From contig NZ_JAIVFW010000026.1 in NCBI RefSeq assembly GCF_020829595.1, positions 29,203-93,202 of the forward strand: DNA of 64,000 nt. Reading direction: 5' to 3'. This document shows, piece after piece, positions 43,573 to 52,476 of the stretch (position 1 is the stretch's first letter; each line of letters starts with the position of its first letter). Under the pieces are notes generated by a model that saw only the letters and a program-made list of their open reading frames with translations, had not been told where the DNA came from and searched no databases. A program made the translations under genes and the position numbers. Source of the DNA: Nostoc sp. CHAB 5844 (GTDB lineage Bacteria; Cyanobacteriota; Cyanobacteriia; Cyanobacteriales; Nostocaceae).

Positions 43573-44970
43573 TTACGTAGCAAAGGCTGGGCGGTGATGA
43601 ATCCAAGGTTTCGCTGCTTCGATTTGAGCTGCAAGGCTAATTAAAGTGGCTTCCGCCGCAGGTTTACCCAGCAGTTGCACACTGATAGGTACACCATGAC
43701 TATCAAAACCCACAGGTAAAGCGATCGCCGGTTGTCCGGTGGCGTTAGCAACTGGACAAGGGGCAACCCAACGCACAATATTTTGAAATGCCTCTTCCGG
43801 ACTCAAGGCAGCCCATTCTCCTACCCGAATCGGTGAGTGTAAATATACGGGCAGTACCAACACATCAAAATGATCGAAAAATGCCACTATTTGCCGTGAG
43901 ACAATTTGCAATTGCGATAAAGCCCTAAGATATTCTGCTACAGAACCTGTACGTGCCAACAGCCAGCGGTTTACAGGCTGCAACGCCTCTGCTGGAATTC
44001 CTGAGGCAGCTACCCCAGCTTGCCAAACGATTTGGAATGGTTCGATCAATCCACTAAAATCTGGGCAGTTTTCTGCAACGGTGTTACCCAATTGTTCTAA
44101 TAACTGGACTGTTTGCAATACACCTTGCTGACAGTTAACATCAGCAATTCCCAAAGGCGGGATTTTAGTAGTAAAGGCAATGCGTAACCCAGAAACTTTC
44201 TCTTGGGTAGCAGCGAGAAAAGATGGTTCGGGATTGGGTAGCCAATAAGGATCGCCTGTAAAGTAACCAGAGATTGCGTCTAACATTGCTGCCGCATCAG
44301 CTACAGTCCGGGCAATGGGGCCATTGACTGCAATTCCCCCCAAGCGATCGCCCACTGGGGCTTTGGTGACTCTACCCCGTGATGGTTTAATACCCACCAA
44401 ACCACAACACGCCGCCGGGCCACGAATTGAACCACCACCATCAGAACCTTGGGAGATCGCACATAGTCCTGCTGCTACAGATGCAGCTGCACCACCACTA
44501 GAACCGCCTGGAGTATATTCTAAATTCCAAGGATTTCTGGACGGGGGAAATCCTGTTGGTTCTGTGTAAGGAAAAGAACCGATTTCGGAAGTAGCAGTTT
44601 TACCCAGAATAATGAACCCTGCTTGTTTAATTCGAGTTACCACCCCGTCATCATAATCAGGGACGTTATTGAATAATGCGGGATTGCCGTAGGTACAAGG
44701 TATACCTGCCACGGTGTTGAGGTCTTTAATGGAAATTGGCACACCAAAAAAAGGCGGCAGTTCGGCGGCTGTTGCCAGCATTTCGGTTTTTGCTTGAGCA
44801 TCAGCGATCGCTAATTCTGCCGTCACCGTAAAATAACTTCCCAATTGGGGGTTCAACCGCTCAATTCTTTGTAAATATATTTCCACTAACTGGAGTGGCG
44901 ACACTTCCCGATGACGGATTAATTGCGCTAACTCCACCGCTGGAGTAAACGCTAAATCAATTTCATTCAT
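43573..44970 (-). CDS. Amidase (amidase-signature family)
   Basis: The 465-residue enzyme has the Ser-cisSer-Lys triad with textbook spacing: Lys82 (SIKDLN), Ser157 (PGGSSGG) and Ser181 (DGGGSIRGPA). It hydrolyses amide bonds in the cytoplasm; the substrate cannot be read from sequence. It does not lie in a gatCAB context, so it is not likely the Glu-tRNA amidotransferase subunit. It stands alone, although a DUF4089 (AtzG-like) gene lies 6 kb away. Confidence 0.93.
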   Translation of the reverse strand: MNEIDLAFTPAVELAQLIRHREVSPLQLVEIYLQRIERLNPQLGSYFTVTAELAIADAQAKTEMLATAAELPPFFGVPISIKDLNTVAGIPCTYGNPALFNNVPDYDDGVVTRIKQAGFIILGKTATSEIGSFPYTEPTGFPPSRNPWNLEYTPGGSSGGAAASVAAGLCAISQGSDGGGSIRGPAACCGLVGIKPSRGRVTKAPVGDRLGGIAVNGPIARTVADAAAMLDAISGYFTGDPYWLPNPEPSFLAATQEKVSGLRIAFTTKIPPLGIADVNCQQGVLQTVQLLEQLGNTVAENCPDFSGLIEPFQIVWQAGVAASGIPAEALQPVNRWLLARTGSVAEYLRALSQLQIVSRQIVAFFDHFDVLVLPVYLHSPIRVGEWAALSPEEAFQNIVRWVAPCPVANATGQPAIALPVGFDSHGVPISVQLLGKPAAEATLISLAAQIEAAKPWIHHRPAFAT

Positions 44971-45199
44971 ATTTGATTTGACTTTAGTTACTAATTGTGC
45001 ATTTATTTACAATTTTTCTAATGAATTTGTTACTTTAGCAGGATTTTCGGGAAGTATGAATCCATAGCTCCTCAGATTTTCAATCTATCAGGATGCTCTA
45101 CCACCAATTAAGATGAGGCTGGTATTCAAGCTACCACCTTGCTGCATAGTCATTTTAATTGTTTCACATCAACTTTCGGCAAATCCCCAAGGGATATTT

Positions 45200-46675
45200 A
45201 TGGCTGATTTAGAAAATTTGGTAAATGAACTACCAAAAATTGTTCATAGTCTGAGGCTGAATATTGGATATTCTCATGACATCATGCAACAAATTGTCAT
45301 GATTAATCATGCTCAGGATCAACTACATAATATTCAAGAAAAAATTAAGTACAGCCAATTAGAAAAATCACCTACTACCACAGTTGTTTGTTTAGATATA
45401 GTACAAAAATCTTTGAAAAATGGAGATTACACAGTTTATATCTATAAATATGATTATCCAGGATTACTAACAGCGAAATTTGGTAAATTACCAGTAGATA
45501 TCTCGCTCAAAGAAATCCAAGCCAAAATTGAGGTCTGGATTGATTGGGGTGATTTAATTCAGGCTATAGCTGCCGATATTTTGAGTGATATTCAATTAGT
45601 TCAACAACTGAATATTGATGCTCATCATGACAGTATTCCTGCAACATTCCAAGCAGTAGAAGAAGTTTTAAGAATCAAATTAGATTTAGATAAACCACGA
45701 ATTTTACAACAACAACTTCAGCAAATCATCCAAGCTCAAGAAGATTCTTTAAAAATTAAGGAAAGATTAGAATTTATTTTTAATAATATTAAGCAGAGCA
45801 ATAACTTATTAAATATTTTACTAGGAGTATCATCTTTTTGTGGCAAATCTGGCTTTGCACTAGAATGGCTAGATGATGATCAGGAGTTAATTATATCTGG
45901 TGATGGCAGATTACAAGAATTAACAGATATTATTAATGATTGTGAATTTTACCAAGATAAAATTGATTCTTTGATTTTGCAGATTAGTTCCTTGAGAGTC
46001 AAGACAGAAAAAAAGTTGCTCAAGCCTAAATCTGATAAACGTAAATTAGCAAATAATAATCTGGTAAAAAAGTTTAAAGAGCAAAAGTTATCTCACTATG
46101 GTGGGATGATTGCTGTGAGTTTATTAGCTTTAAGCTTTGGTAGCTGGATGCTCAAGGCTGAAATTCCCAAACTACAACAAATTAACTTAAATTTTAATCA
46201 AGAAGAAACTGCGATCGCTAACTTTAAAACCGCCCAATATCTGGGTTTAGAAGCTTCTGGAATAGTACAATCACCACCGCATCCTCTGATTATTTGGCAA
46301 CAAGCAGAATCTAAATGGCAAGAGGCAATCAAGTTACTAGAAAGTATCCCGAACAATACATCAGTTTCTGATAAAGCTAAAGATAAGTTAATTCGTTATC
46401 GTATTTATCATACAGCTATAAGCCAAAGAGTAATTGCAGAAAAAAAAGCTGTATCTAACTTAGAAATAGCACATAAACTAGCAATAGAAGCTCACTTTTT
46501 TATCCAAATTTCGCCTCAGTCAGTCTCAGTTCGGCAGCAAGCTAAAGACAAATGGCAACAAGCAATTAATATCTTAAAAGAAATTCCCAAAAATACATTT
46601 GTTTATCAACAAGCTAAAGAAACATTGCTGAATTATCAAACGAATTACAGGGAAATTAGTGCAGAAATTCAATAG
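45200..46675 (+). CDS. Hypothetical single-span membrane protein with C-terminal repeats
   Basis: This ~491-residue protein has a helical cytoplasmic N-region, one membrane span near residues 319-337 (GMIAVSLLALSFGSWML) and a C-terminal part with two ~65-residue repeats. Each repeat holds the pattern A-x-x-L-x-x-E-A, then (R/W)QQA(E/K)xKWQ(E/Q)AI, then IP(N/K)NTxV and an AKxxL close. Similar TPR-like repeats occur in cyanobacterial membrane proteins. ATG 45200 (MADLENLVNEL) is preferred to the upstream ATG at 45113. I cannot name the family. Confidence 0.6.
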   Translation: MADLENLVNELPKIVHSLRLNIGYSHDIMQQIVMINHAQDQLHNIQEKIKYSQLEKSPTTTVVCLDIVQKSLKNGDYTVYIYKYDYPGLLTAKFGKLPVDISLKEIQAKIEVWIDWGDLIQAIAADILSDIQLVQQLNIDAHHDSIPATFQAVEEVLRIKLDLDKPRILQQQLQQIIQAQEDSLKIKERLEFIFNNIKQSNNLLNILLGVSSFCGKSGFALEWLDDDQELIISGDGRLQELTDIINDCEFYQDKIDSLILQISSLRVKTEKKLLKPKSDKRKLANNNLVKKFKEQKLSHYGGMIAVSLLALSFGSWMLKAEIPKLQQINLNFNQEETAIANFKTAQYLGLEASGIVQSPPHPLIIWQQAESKWQEAIKLLESIPNNTSVSDKAKDKLIRYRIYHTAISQRVIAEKKAVSNLEIAHKLAIEAHFFIQISPQSVSVRQQAKDKWQQAINILKEIPKNTFVYQQAKETLLNYQTNYREISAEIQ

Positions 46676-47117
46676 GCATATCTGGAAAAACGCAAAGCCA
46701 GATAACGCTTATAAGGTAAGCGACTATCCTGAGCGTATCAGGAAACCACTACCTCTCAAGTTAGTAAAATCCGTTCTTTTAATCGAGCCAAAGTTTTCAA
46801 CTCTATTTTAAAATAGAGTTATAGTAATACTCTACAGTTTCTAGCTTGTGAAGTTTGGCTGTTTAACGAACTATAAAGAAATTGAAGAAGTCAGAATGCA
46901 ATTAGTGGGGGTTTAAAACCCGTTTATTCATCCGCGGCTTCGCACAAAATTCAATTCTGAATTCTGGTTTCTGACTCCTGAATTCTGTTTTGATAAATAG
47001 CGCAAAATAAGTTTCAATTTTTTGCAGAATAAATCTTTTTTCGTTGTCATAGCTAATTCGACCAGCTAAAGAAAATTAATTGCAGATATCGGTTCTAAAA
47101 AATAACGGAGAACGATT
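46676..47117. other. Intergenic region with GTGGGGGTTT element
   Basis: No ORF. 46905-46935 (core GTGGGGGTTTAAAACC then TTTATTCATCCGC) matches 52372-52402, and both are followed by CTGAATTCTG-type sequence. This is another dispersed repeat. Confidence 0.5.
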
Positions 47118-47584
47118 TTGCTGAATACAATCAAAGACAGTGTGCCAGCCACAGACTTAGTAACACGCTCAACAAAGTTGTGGATGCCTCAACAAGTTAT
47201 GTTTACTCCTGCTGCTTTGGATGAGCCTTGGGGACAACAGATTTTGAAGCGCGTACAATCTCTGAATTTGCCAATCATTTTGATAATTGGTAAATACACT
47301 ATGGTTGATTGTTTGACTCTATTAGTGAAGCTCTTGATATCAACTGTGATTTAACTTTTGAGCTAATTTCTCACCGTTTTACACCAGGATCAAAAGAAGT
47401 TTTACAGACTTGGTATCCACATTCTCAACTAGATATGGATGAAGAAAAACGCCGCATTAAGCGTAATAAGTTTGGTGGGGTTAAGTATGTTTATGATGCT
47501 GACACAATGAACCTGATGAAGCGCTTTTTTGAAACAGAGATTCAACAGCGCTTTCCAAACGCCAAGATTTTATATTGGACTTAG
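47118..47584 (+). pseudogene. Decayed spore-photoproduct-lyase-like radical SAM gene
   Basis: The first ~50 codons (SVPATDLVTRSTKLWMPQQV, then DEPWGQQILKRVQSLNLPI) and the last ~90 (LFDSISEALDINCDLTFELI to FPNAKILYWT) resemble the two ends of the cyanobacterial SPL-family protein, but the middle with the radical SAM Cys motif is missing. Around the junction the frame changes and stops appear (TAA 47291-47293 and TGA 47306-47308 in the frame of the C-terminal part, where D-N-W-*-I-H-Y-G-*-L-F-D-S is readable). So an internal deletion of several hundred bases was followed by point mutations. It cannot make a working enzyme. Confidence 0.75.
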
Positions 47585-48438
47585 CGTATCAGAGGTAGAT
47601 GTTTCTCCAACCAACTTTCTAAATCAGCTAACACTTCTTGATAATTGAGGTCATCTTGAAGTTCGTGATAAGCATCGGGATACTCAATTCTGGTTTTATC
47701 TGTACAGGAGGTTAGTTGTTCATAAAAAATCTTGCCTCCTTCTGGTAATGCTACTCGGTCTGCGCCACCGTGCAGAATTAATAGTGGCGATCGCCATTCA
47801 GCAGTATGATGATTAATCCAAGCGACAGTATCAAAGAACTCTGTTGCTAAACGAGCCGTTCCTAGTGTGTGTCGTAAAGCATCTTGAGTATAGGTAGCTA
47901 AAACTTTCTCATCTCTTGTACCAGCAGCAAGGTCAAGACCAGTGTTTAATGTAAAACGCGGCCATACCCACGACAGTAATTGTCCCAGAAATAACTTGAT
48001 TTTCGACACGCCGACTTTCCCTAAACTTGGCGCTAAGATAATCACACCTTTGAGTACAGCAGCAGCTTGGGGATAATGCAGAACATAGTCTAAAACAACA
48101 ATGGAACCCAAACTATGACCTAAAAGAAAAATTGGGCATCCTGGATGCTGGGTTTGAATTAATGCTAAAAAAATTCGCACATCTTCGCGGAACTCTGCCC
48201 AAGAATTAATATATCCTCTTTGTCCTGGCGATCGGCCATGACCGCGCATATCAAAGCCATAAATAGCATATTGCTTAGGTTTGAGGTGCTGAATTATGTT
48301 ATTGTATTTATTACTATGGCCTCCTAGTCCATGCACCATAGCTAATACTGCCTTTACCTTACCTGTTGGTTTCCAGCTTTGGTAATACAGTTCAACTTCT
48401 CCAATACCTTTAAATGTGCTTTCCCTGTGGTCAACCAT
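47581..48438 (-). CDS. Alpha/beta hydrolase, monoacylglycerol-lipase type
   Basis: The 285-residue protein has the lipase elbow GHSLGS (Ser near residue 111), HGGADRVALP (Asp) and YPDAYHELQDD (His), and the family HGLGGHSNKY oxyanion segment. It probably hydrolyses monoacylglycerols or lysophospholipids. No signal peptide is present. Its stop codon converges within 4 bases on the decayed SPL-like gene. Confidence 0.9.
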   Translation of the reverse strand: MVDHRESTFKGIGEVELYYQSWKPTGKVKAVLAMVHGLGGHSNKYNNIIQHLKPKQYAIYGFDMRGHGRSPGQRGYINSWAEFREDVRIFLALIQTQHPGCPIFLLGHSLGSIVVLDYVLHYPQAAAVLKGVIILAPSLGKVGVSKIKLFLGQLLSWVWPRFTLNTGLDLAAGTRDEKVLATYTQDALRHTLGTARLATEFFDTVAWINHHTAEWRSPLLILHGGADRVALPEGGKIFYEQLTSCTDKTRIEYPDAYHELQDDLNYQEVLADLESWLEKHLPLIR

Positions 48439-48828
48439 AAAAATTAATTTTGATATTTTTCTCTACTACTTATTTAGAGCAATATTCGCTGATTCTTTAA
48501 GAATAAAAACTCCGACTTTTGCATAACTAAATATACCAAGAGGTTAAGATACCCCCTTCTTTGAAAAGTCAGGCAGCTTAGTGTTTAGCAATGACTTACA
48601 GTCAATATATATAATTTTTATAATTAAATTTTACTTATATAAATCATTAAAATAACAAATCATTATTAATGTAAATTTTCATCTAAATAGTATTTACTAT
48701 ATTTTAATACCTACGGTAATTACTGATGCGAAGCAAGGTTGTTTTGAACAATCCAATTTAGAGTGCTTCATAACTGTTAAATACCGTAGATAAGTTTTTC
48801 TAATATTTTATATCTGTGAGGAGTAGTC
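48439..48828. other. AT-rich divergent promoter region
   Basis: There is no gene and no recognised site. It should contain the promoters of the hydrolase and the porin genes. Confidence 0.35.
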
Positions 48829-50733
48829 ATGGCAAAGTATCTCTTAGCTTCTGCTGGTGGAGCTAGTTTTTTATGTTTAATCAATGGACTGTTGCCTACA
48901 CAAGTACTAGCTAGTTTAGTGCCAACAAATCACAATTCATTGATAAATGAGCCTCAAAAATTAGCAATTTCAAACAGCAAAGTCCCTGATAAAGTTAACG
49001 AGTTTAATCAAGTTCCTTTTCTGACGACTGCTCAAGCTGGATTGATCATAGCTAATGATAGTCAACCAGAATCACCTAATAACACAAACAAACAAGAAGC
49101 TCAAGATTCATTACAGCCTAACTCGTTGCAGACATCAGATGACAACGACAGCGCACAAGTCACGTCTGTATCGCAATTGTCTGATGTGCAACCAACTGAT
49201 TGGGCTTTTCAAGCATTACAATCTTTAGTTGAGCGTTATGGTTGTATTGCTGGTTATCCCAATGGCACTTATCGTGGTAATCGTGCCATGACTCGTTATG
49301 AATTTGCTGCTGGCTTAAATGCTTGTTTGGAACGAGTTAATGAATTAATCGCCACAGCAACTTCTGATTTAGTTAAAAAAGAAGATTTAGCAACTTTGCA
49401 GAAGTTGCAAGAAGAATTTGCTGCGGAACTAGCAACCTTGCGAGGTCGAGTGGATGCACTAGAAGCACGCACCGCAGAACTAGAAGCAAATCAATTTTCA
49501 ACTACTACAAAACTCAATGGAGAGGTGATTATTGCTGGGATTGGTGCTACAGGTGGCGCACCTGACACGGATGACCCTAATATTATCTTAGTGAACAGAG
49601 TCAGATTGAACCTCAACACTAGCTTTACTGGCAAAGATTTATTAATCACTGGTTTGCAGGCTTATAACTTCTTGGGTGATGTAGATGGAAGTGGTAGCTT
49701 GCAAGATAGTTTAGGGTTAGCGTCGGATTTACTCGTTTCTAGCAGTGCTAGGACAAGTTTTGAACCGCTGTTTCCTGGTTTTGACGTGAAAACGTTATCA
49801 CCGAGGGCAGCTAATAGTGTACAACTATACAAATTACTGTATGTTTTTCCTGTCGCAGATAAATTGACTTTGTTTGCGGGAACTGCGGCGGAAGCAACAG
49901 ACGCTTTTCCCGCCATCACACCTTTTTATGGTGAAGGACAGGAGTCTATTTCGCGGTTTGCAGGTTTAAATCCTGTAGCACGAGTCTCTGGTGGGACTTC
50001 AGGAACTGGTTTAGCATCGGCGGCGGGATTTATTTTCAACCTTTCCCCGCAGTTAGACTTAAGAGCTTTATACGGCAGTGTCAATGCTAATGTACCCCAA
50101 GAAGCAGGTGATATTGTTCCAGGAGTTTCTAACACACCTTTGGGTGCAGGTGTATTTGGTGGAAGTAGTGTTGTCAGCACTCAGTTAACTTTTAAACCCA
50201 GTAGTTCGATAGATGTGGGTTTAAACTATGCCCACAGCTATCACGAAATTAATATTTTGGGTACAGGATTAGTTCGTGATGATATTGGTGCATTAGCTGG
50301 CGTTGCTTTAGGAACACCTGTCACGCTCAATTCTTTTGGAGGTACGGTGACATGGCGCTTTTCCCCAAAAATAGCTTTGTCAGGTTATGGTGCAGCAATG
50401 TTTGTTGATGATTCTTCTGGAGGAATTGATGCTTCCACCACTTTTACTAGTTGGATGGTAGGGCTGCACTTCAATGATTTATTTAAATCAGGGAACAATG
50501 CGGGGATTATTTTTGGACAACCGCTTTTCCGCTCTGATGCTGATGGTGCTGCTCAACTGGCTCCAGATGGGGTAAATCGGACTACTCCTTACCATTTAGA
50601 GGCGTATTATCGCTTTAAGGTAACGGATAACATTAGCATTACTCCCGGTGCGTTTGTGTTGTTTAACCCTGAAGGCGACAGCAGAAACGAAACTACAACT
50701 GTAGGTGTAATACGGAGTACGTTTACTTTTTAG
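48829..50733 (+). CDS. SLH-domain OprB-type porin (iron uptake porin family)
   Basis: The 634-residue precursor has an N-terminal signal peptide, a Ser/Gln-rich linker and one SLH domain (about residues 119-175, VSQLSDVQPTDWAFQALQSLVERYG, then YRGNRAMTRYEFAAGLNACLERV). A short coiled coil (about 185-225) and a ~400-residue beta-barrel of OprB type follow, ending in aromatic Phe (RSTFTF). SLH binds peptidoglycan-linked polymer; the barrel is the outer-membrane pore. Related cyanobacterial proteins are linked to iron or inorganic-ion uptake; the substrate here is uncertain. Confidence 0.92.
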   Translation: MAKYLLASAGGASFLCLINGLLPTQVLASLVPTNHNSLINEPQKLAISNSKVPDKVNEFNQVPFLTTAQAGLIIANDSQPESPNNTNKQEAQDSLQPNSLQTSDDNDSAQVTSVSQLSDVQPTDWAFQALQSLVERYGCIAGYPNGTYRGNRAMTRYEFAAGLNACLERVNELIATATSDLVKKEDLATLQKLQEEFAAELATLRGRVDALEARTAELEANQFSTTTKLNGEVIIAGIGATGGAPDTDDPNIILVNRVRLNLNTSFTGKDLLITGLQAYNFLGDVDGSGSLQDSLGLASDLLVSSSARTSFEPLFPGFDVKTLSPRAANSVQLYKLLYVFPVADKLTLFAGTAAEATDAFPAITPFYGEGQESISRFAGLNPVARVSGGTSGTGLASAAGFIFNLSPQLDLRALYGSVNANVPQEAGDIVPGVSNTPLGAGVFGGSSVVSTQLTFKPSSSIDVGLNYAHSYHEINILGTGLVRDDIGALAGVALGTPVTLNSFGGTVTWRFSPKIALSGYGAAMFVDDSSGGIDASTTFTSWMVGLHFNDLFKSGNNAGIIFGQPLFRSDADGAAQLAPDGVNRTTPYHLEAYYRFKVTDNISITPGAFVLFNPEGDSRNETTTVGVIRSTFTF

Positions 50734-50840
50734 CATTTTCTACACGCTAGTCCATAACCATAGACTTATTAGTGTAATGGTTATGGACTGGCCTGTATGA
50801 GCATGAGTGGTAAACCAAATTATCATCAAAGTTAAACAAG

Positions 50841-51029
50841 ATGGAAAATGAGGAATTAGATATAAATAAGTATGTTGAGCAAACTTCTTTATTATTAGAT
50901 TTGCAGATTAAAGATGAGTATCGTGATGGAGTGGTAGCAAATTTTGAGAGAATTAAAGCGATCGCTCAACTGGTCAATTCTTTTCCTTTACCCGCAGATG
51001 TGGAAACTGCACCGATATTTGAACCATAG
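50841..51029 (+). CDS. DUF4089 (AtzG-like) small protein
   Basis: A 62-residue protein whose sequence fits DUF4089: YVEQTSLLLDLQIKDEYRDGVVANFERIKAIAQLVNSFPLP and a final APIFEP. AtzG-like proteins stabilise amidase-signature hydrolases such as AtzE. Here the gene abuts a glutaminase gene (3 bases to the ATG) and not an amidase gene, so the partner is unclear. Confidence 0.7.
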   Translation: MENEELDINKYVEQTSLLLDLQIKDEYRDGVVANFERIKAIAQLVNSFPLPADVETAPIFEP

Positions 51030-51032
51030 TTG

Positions 51033-51944
51033 ATGAGTCAAGTCAATGCACTAAGTCAACTCACAACCAATGATTTAGCAGCTTGGGTACAACAAGCTAA
51101 AATCCAAGCTGTACAGGGAAAAGTATGCGATCGCATTCCGCAATTGGCTATAGCTAATCCTACTTGGTTTGCGGTTCACATCTGCTGTGTCTCAGGACAA
51201 ACTTACAGCCTAGGAGATACAGGTTGTGTGTTTCCCTTAATGAGTGTAATCAAAGTATTTTCATTTCTGTATCTGCTGGAAAATATAGGAGTAGATACAG
51301 TCTTACAATGGGTTGGAGTTGAACCATCGGATGCGGCTTTTAATTCTTTAGATCAATTGATTACTGATGGCGGACATCCCCGCAATCCGATGATTAATAG
51401 TGGTGCAATTACTCTAGCTGATAAATTACCAGGAAAAACAGCAAGCGATCGCACCTACAATTTTTGTCAGTGGTTAAATAAGTTAACAGGTTCTCAACTA
51501 TATTTAGATGAAGTCATGCTGGCTTCGGTACGCGCTTCACGTTCACCAGTTAACCAAGCGATCGCATCTTATCTAGCCCAAAAAAATCGTCTCGAAAATC
51601 TCGAAATAGCTCTTGACACTTACGAGCAAATATGCTGTTTATCTGGACGAGTTGAAGATTTAGCTTTATTAGGAAAAGTTTTAGCTTGTGGTAATAATTT
51701 ACAGCATCACCGGATAGTTAACGCTGCAATGTTAATGTGCGGACTTTACCAAGCCTCTGCTAAGTTTGCTGTCAAAATTGGTCTACCGATGAAATCAGGC
51801 ATTAGCGGTGGACTTTTAGCCATAGTACCAAAACAAGGAGCGATCGCTTGCTACAGTCCTGCCTTAGATATGGTAGGAAATTCTGTAGCGGCGATCGCTT
51901 TTGTGGAAGCTTTAGCGCAAAAATTAGAGTTGAGTGTTTTTTAA
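51033..51944 (+). CDS. glsA: Glutaminase A
   Basis: The 303-residue protein is of the beta-lactamase-like glutaminase family, with the catalytic Ser71-x-x-Lys74 (PLMSVIKVF), NPMINSGAI and a C-terminal IGLPMKSGISGGLLAIVP. It converts glutamine to glutamate and ammonia. ATG 51033 is preferred to TTG 51030. It is co-transcribed with the DUF4089 gene. Confidence 0.93.
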   Translation: MSQVNALSQLTTNDLAAWVQQAKIQAVQGKVCDRIPQLAIANPTWFAVHICCVSGQTYSLGDTGCVFPLMSVIKVFSFLYLLENIGVDTVLQWVGVEPSDAAFNSLDQLITDGGHPRNPMINSGAITLADKLPGKTASDRTYNFCQWLNKLTGSQLYLDEVMLASVRASRSPVNQAIASYLAQKNRLENLEIALDTYEQICCLSGRVEDLALLGKVLACGNNLQHHRIVNAAMLMCGLYQASAKFAVKIGLPMKSGISGGLLAIVPKQGAIACYSPALDMVGNSVAAIAFVEALAQKLELSVF

Positions 51945-52476
51945 AAGTTAAGAATTAGTTGCTGATCAGGTAATTCATTTGCTTGGGGTGTTGATGTTAC
52001 CTCATCATGAATACAAGCGATCGCGTCAAGTCAACCCAGAACAAAAGTTCTTAAAACGCAGGTTATAAGCTGATTTCTCACCCTTGTATTCCCAAGTGAA
52101 AACGAAGGAACGATAAGGCTTATGGAAAACTTTTTAGTATACTGAGTTTAGAAGGTACGAAATTGGCAATCACGATATATACGGTCAATTGCGAAAAGAT
52201 GAGCGCTTTAATGAGACAAATAAAAAGAAGCGTCCAGGAATTCTAGCAGCTAAATTAGTCAAGCGAGTATAAAGACCTCTTGCTTAAAATTACTTAGCCG
52301 ATACTATACCTTGATTACACTGTCGTGGTGGCGATCGCACTGTATTGAAGACCACTAAATCTTCGATAAGCGTGGGGGTTTTAAACCGATTTATCCATCC
52401 GCCAGCGATGCACTACGATGCCCTGAGCTTGCCGAAGTGCCGCACAGAACTCATCCTGAATTCTGTTGTGATAACT
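51945..52476. other. Intergenic region with possible coding remnant
   Basis: The segment 52138-52272 reads, without a start, as a coding-like frame (EIGNHDIYGQLRKDERF, then KKKRPGILAAKLVKRV and stop), perhaps a gene remnant of unknown origin. At 52372-52402 the GTGGGGGTTT element described for 46905 is repeated. Otherwise nothing. Confidence 0.35.
52372..52402 (+). repeat. Dispersed GTGGGGGTTT element, second copy
   Basis: The core GTGGGGGTTTTAAACC then ATCCATCCGC matches 46905-46935 with few changes. Confidence 0.6.
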
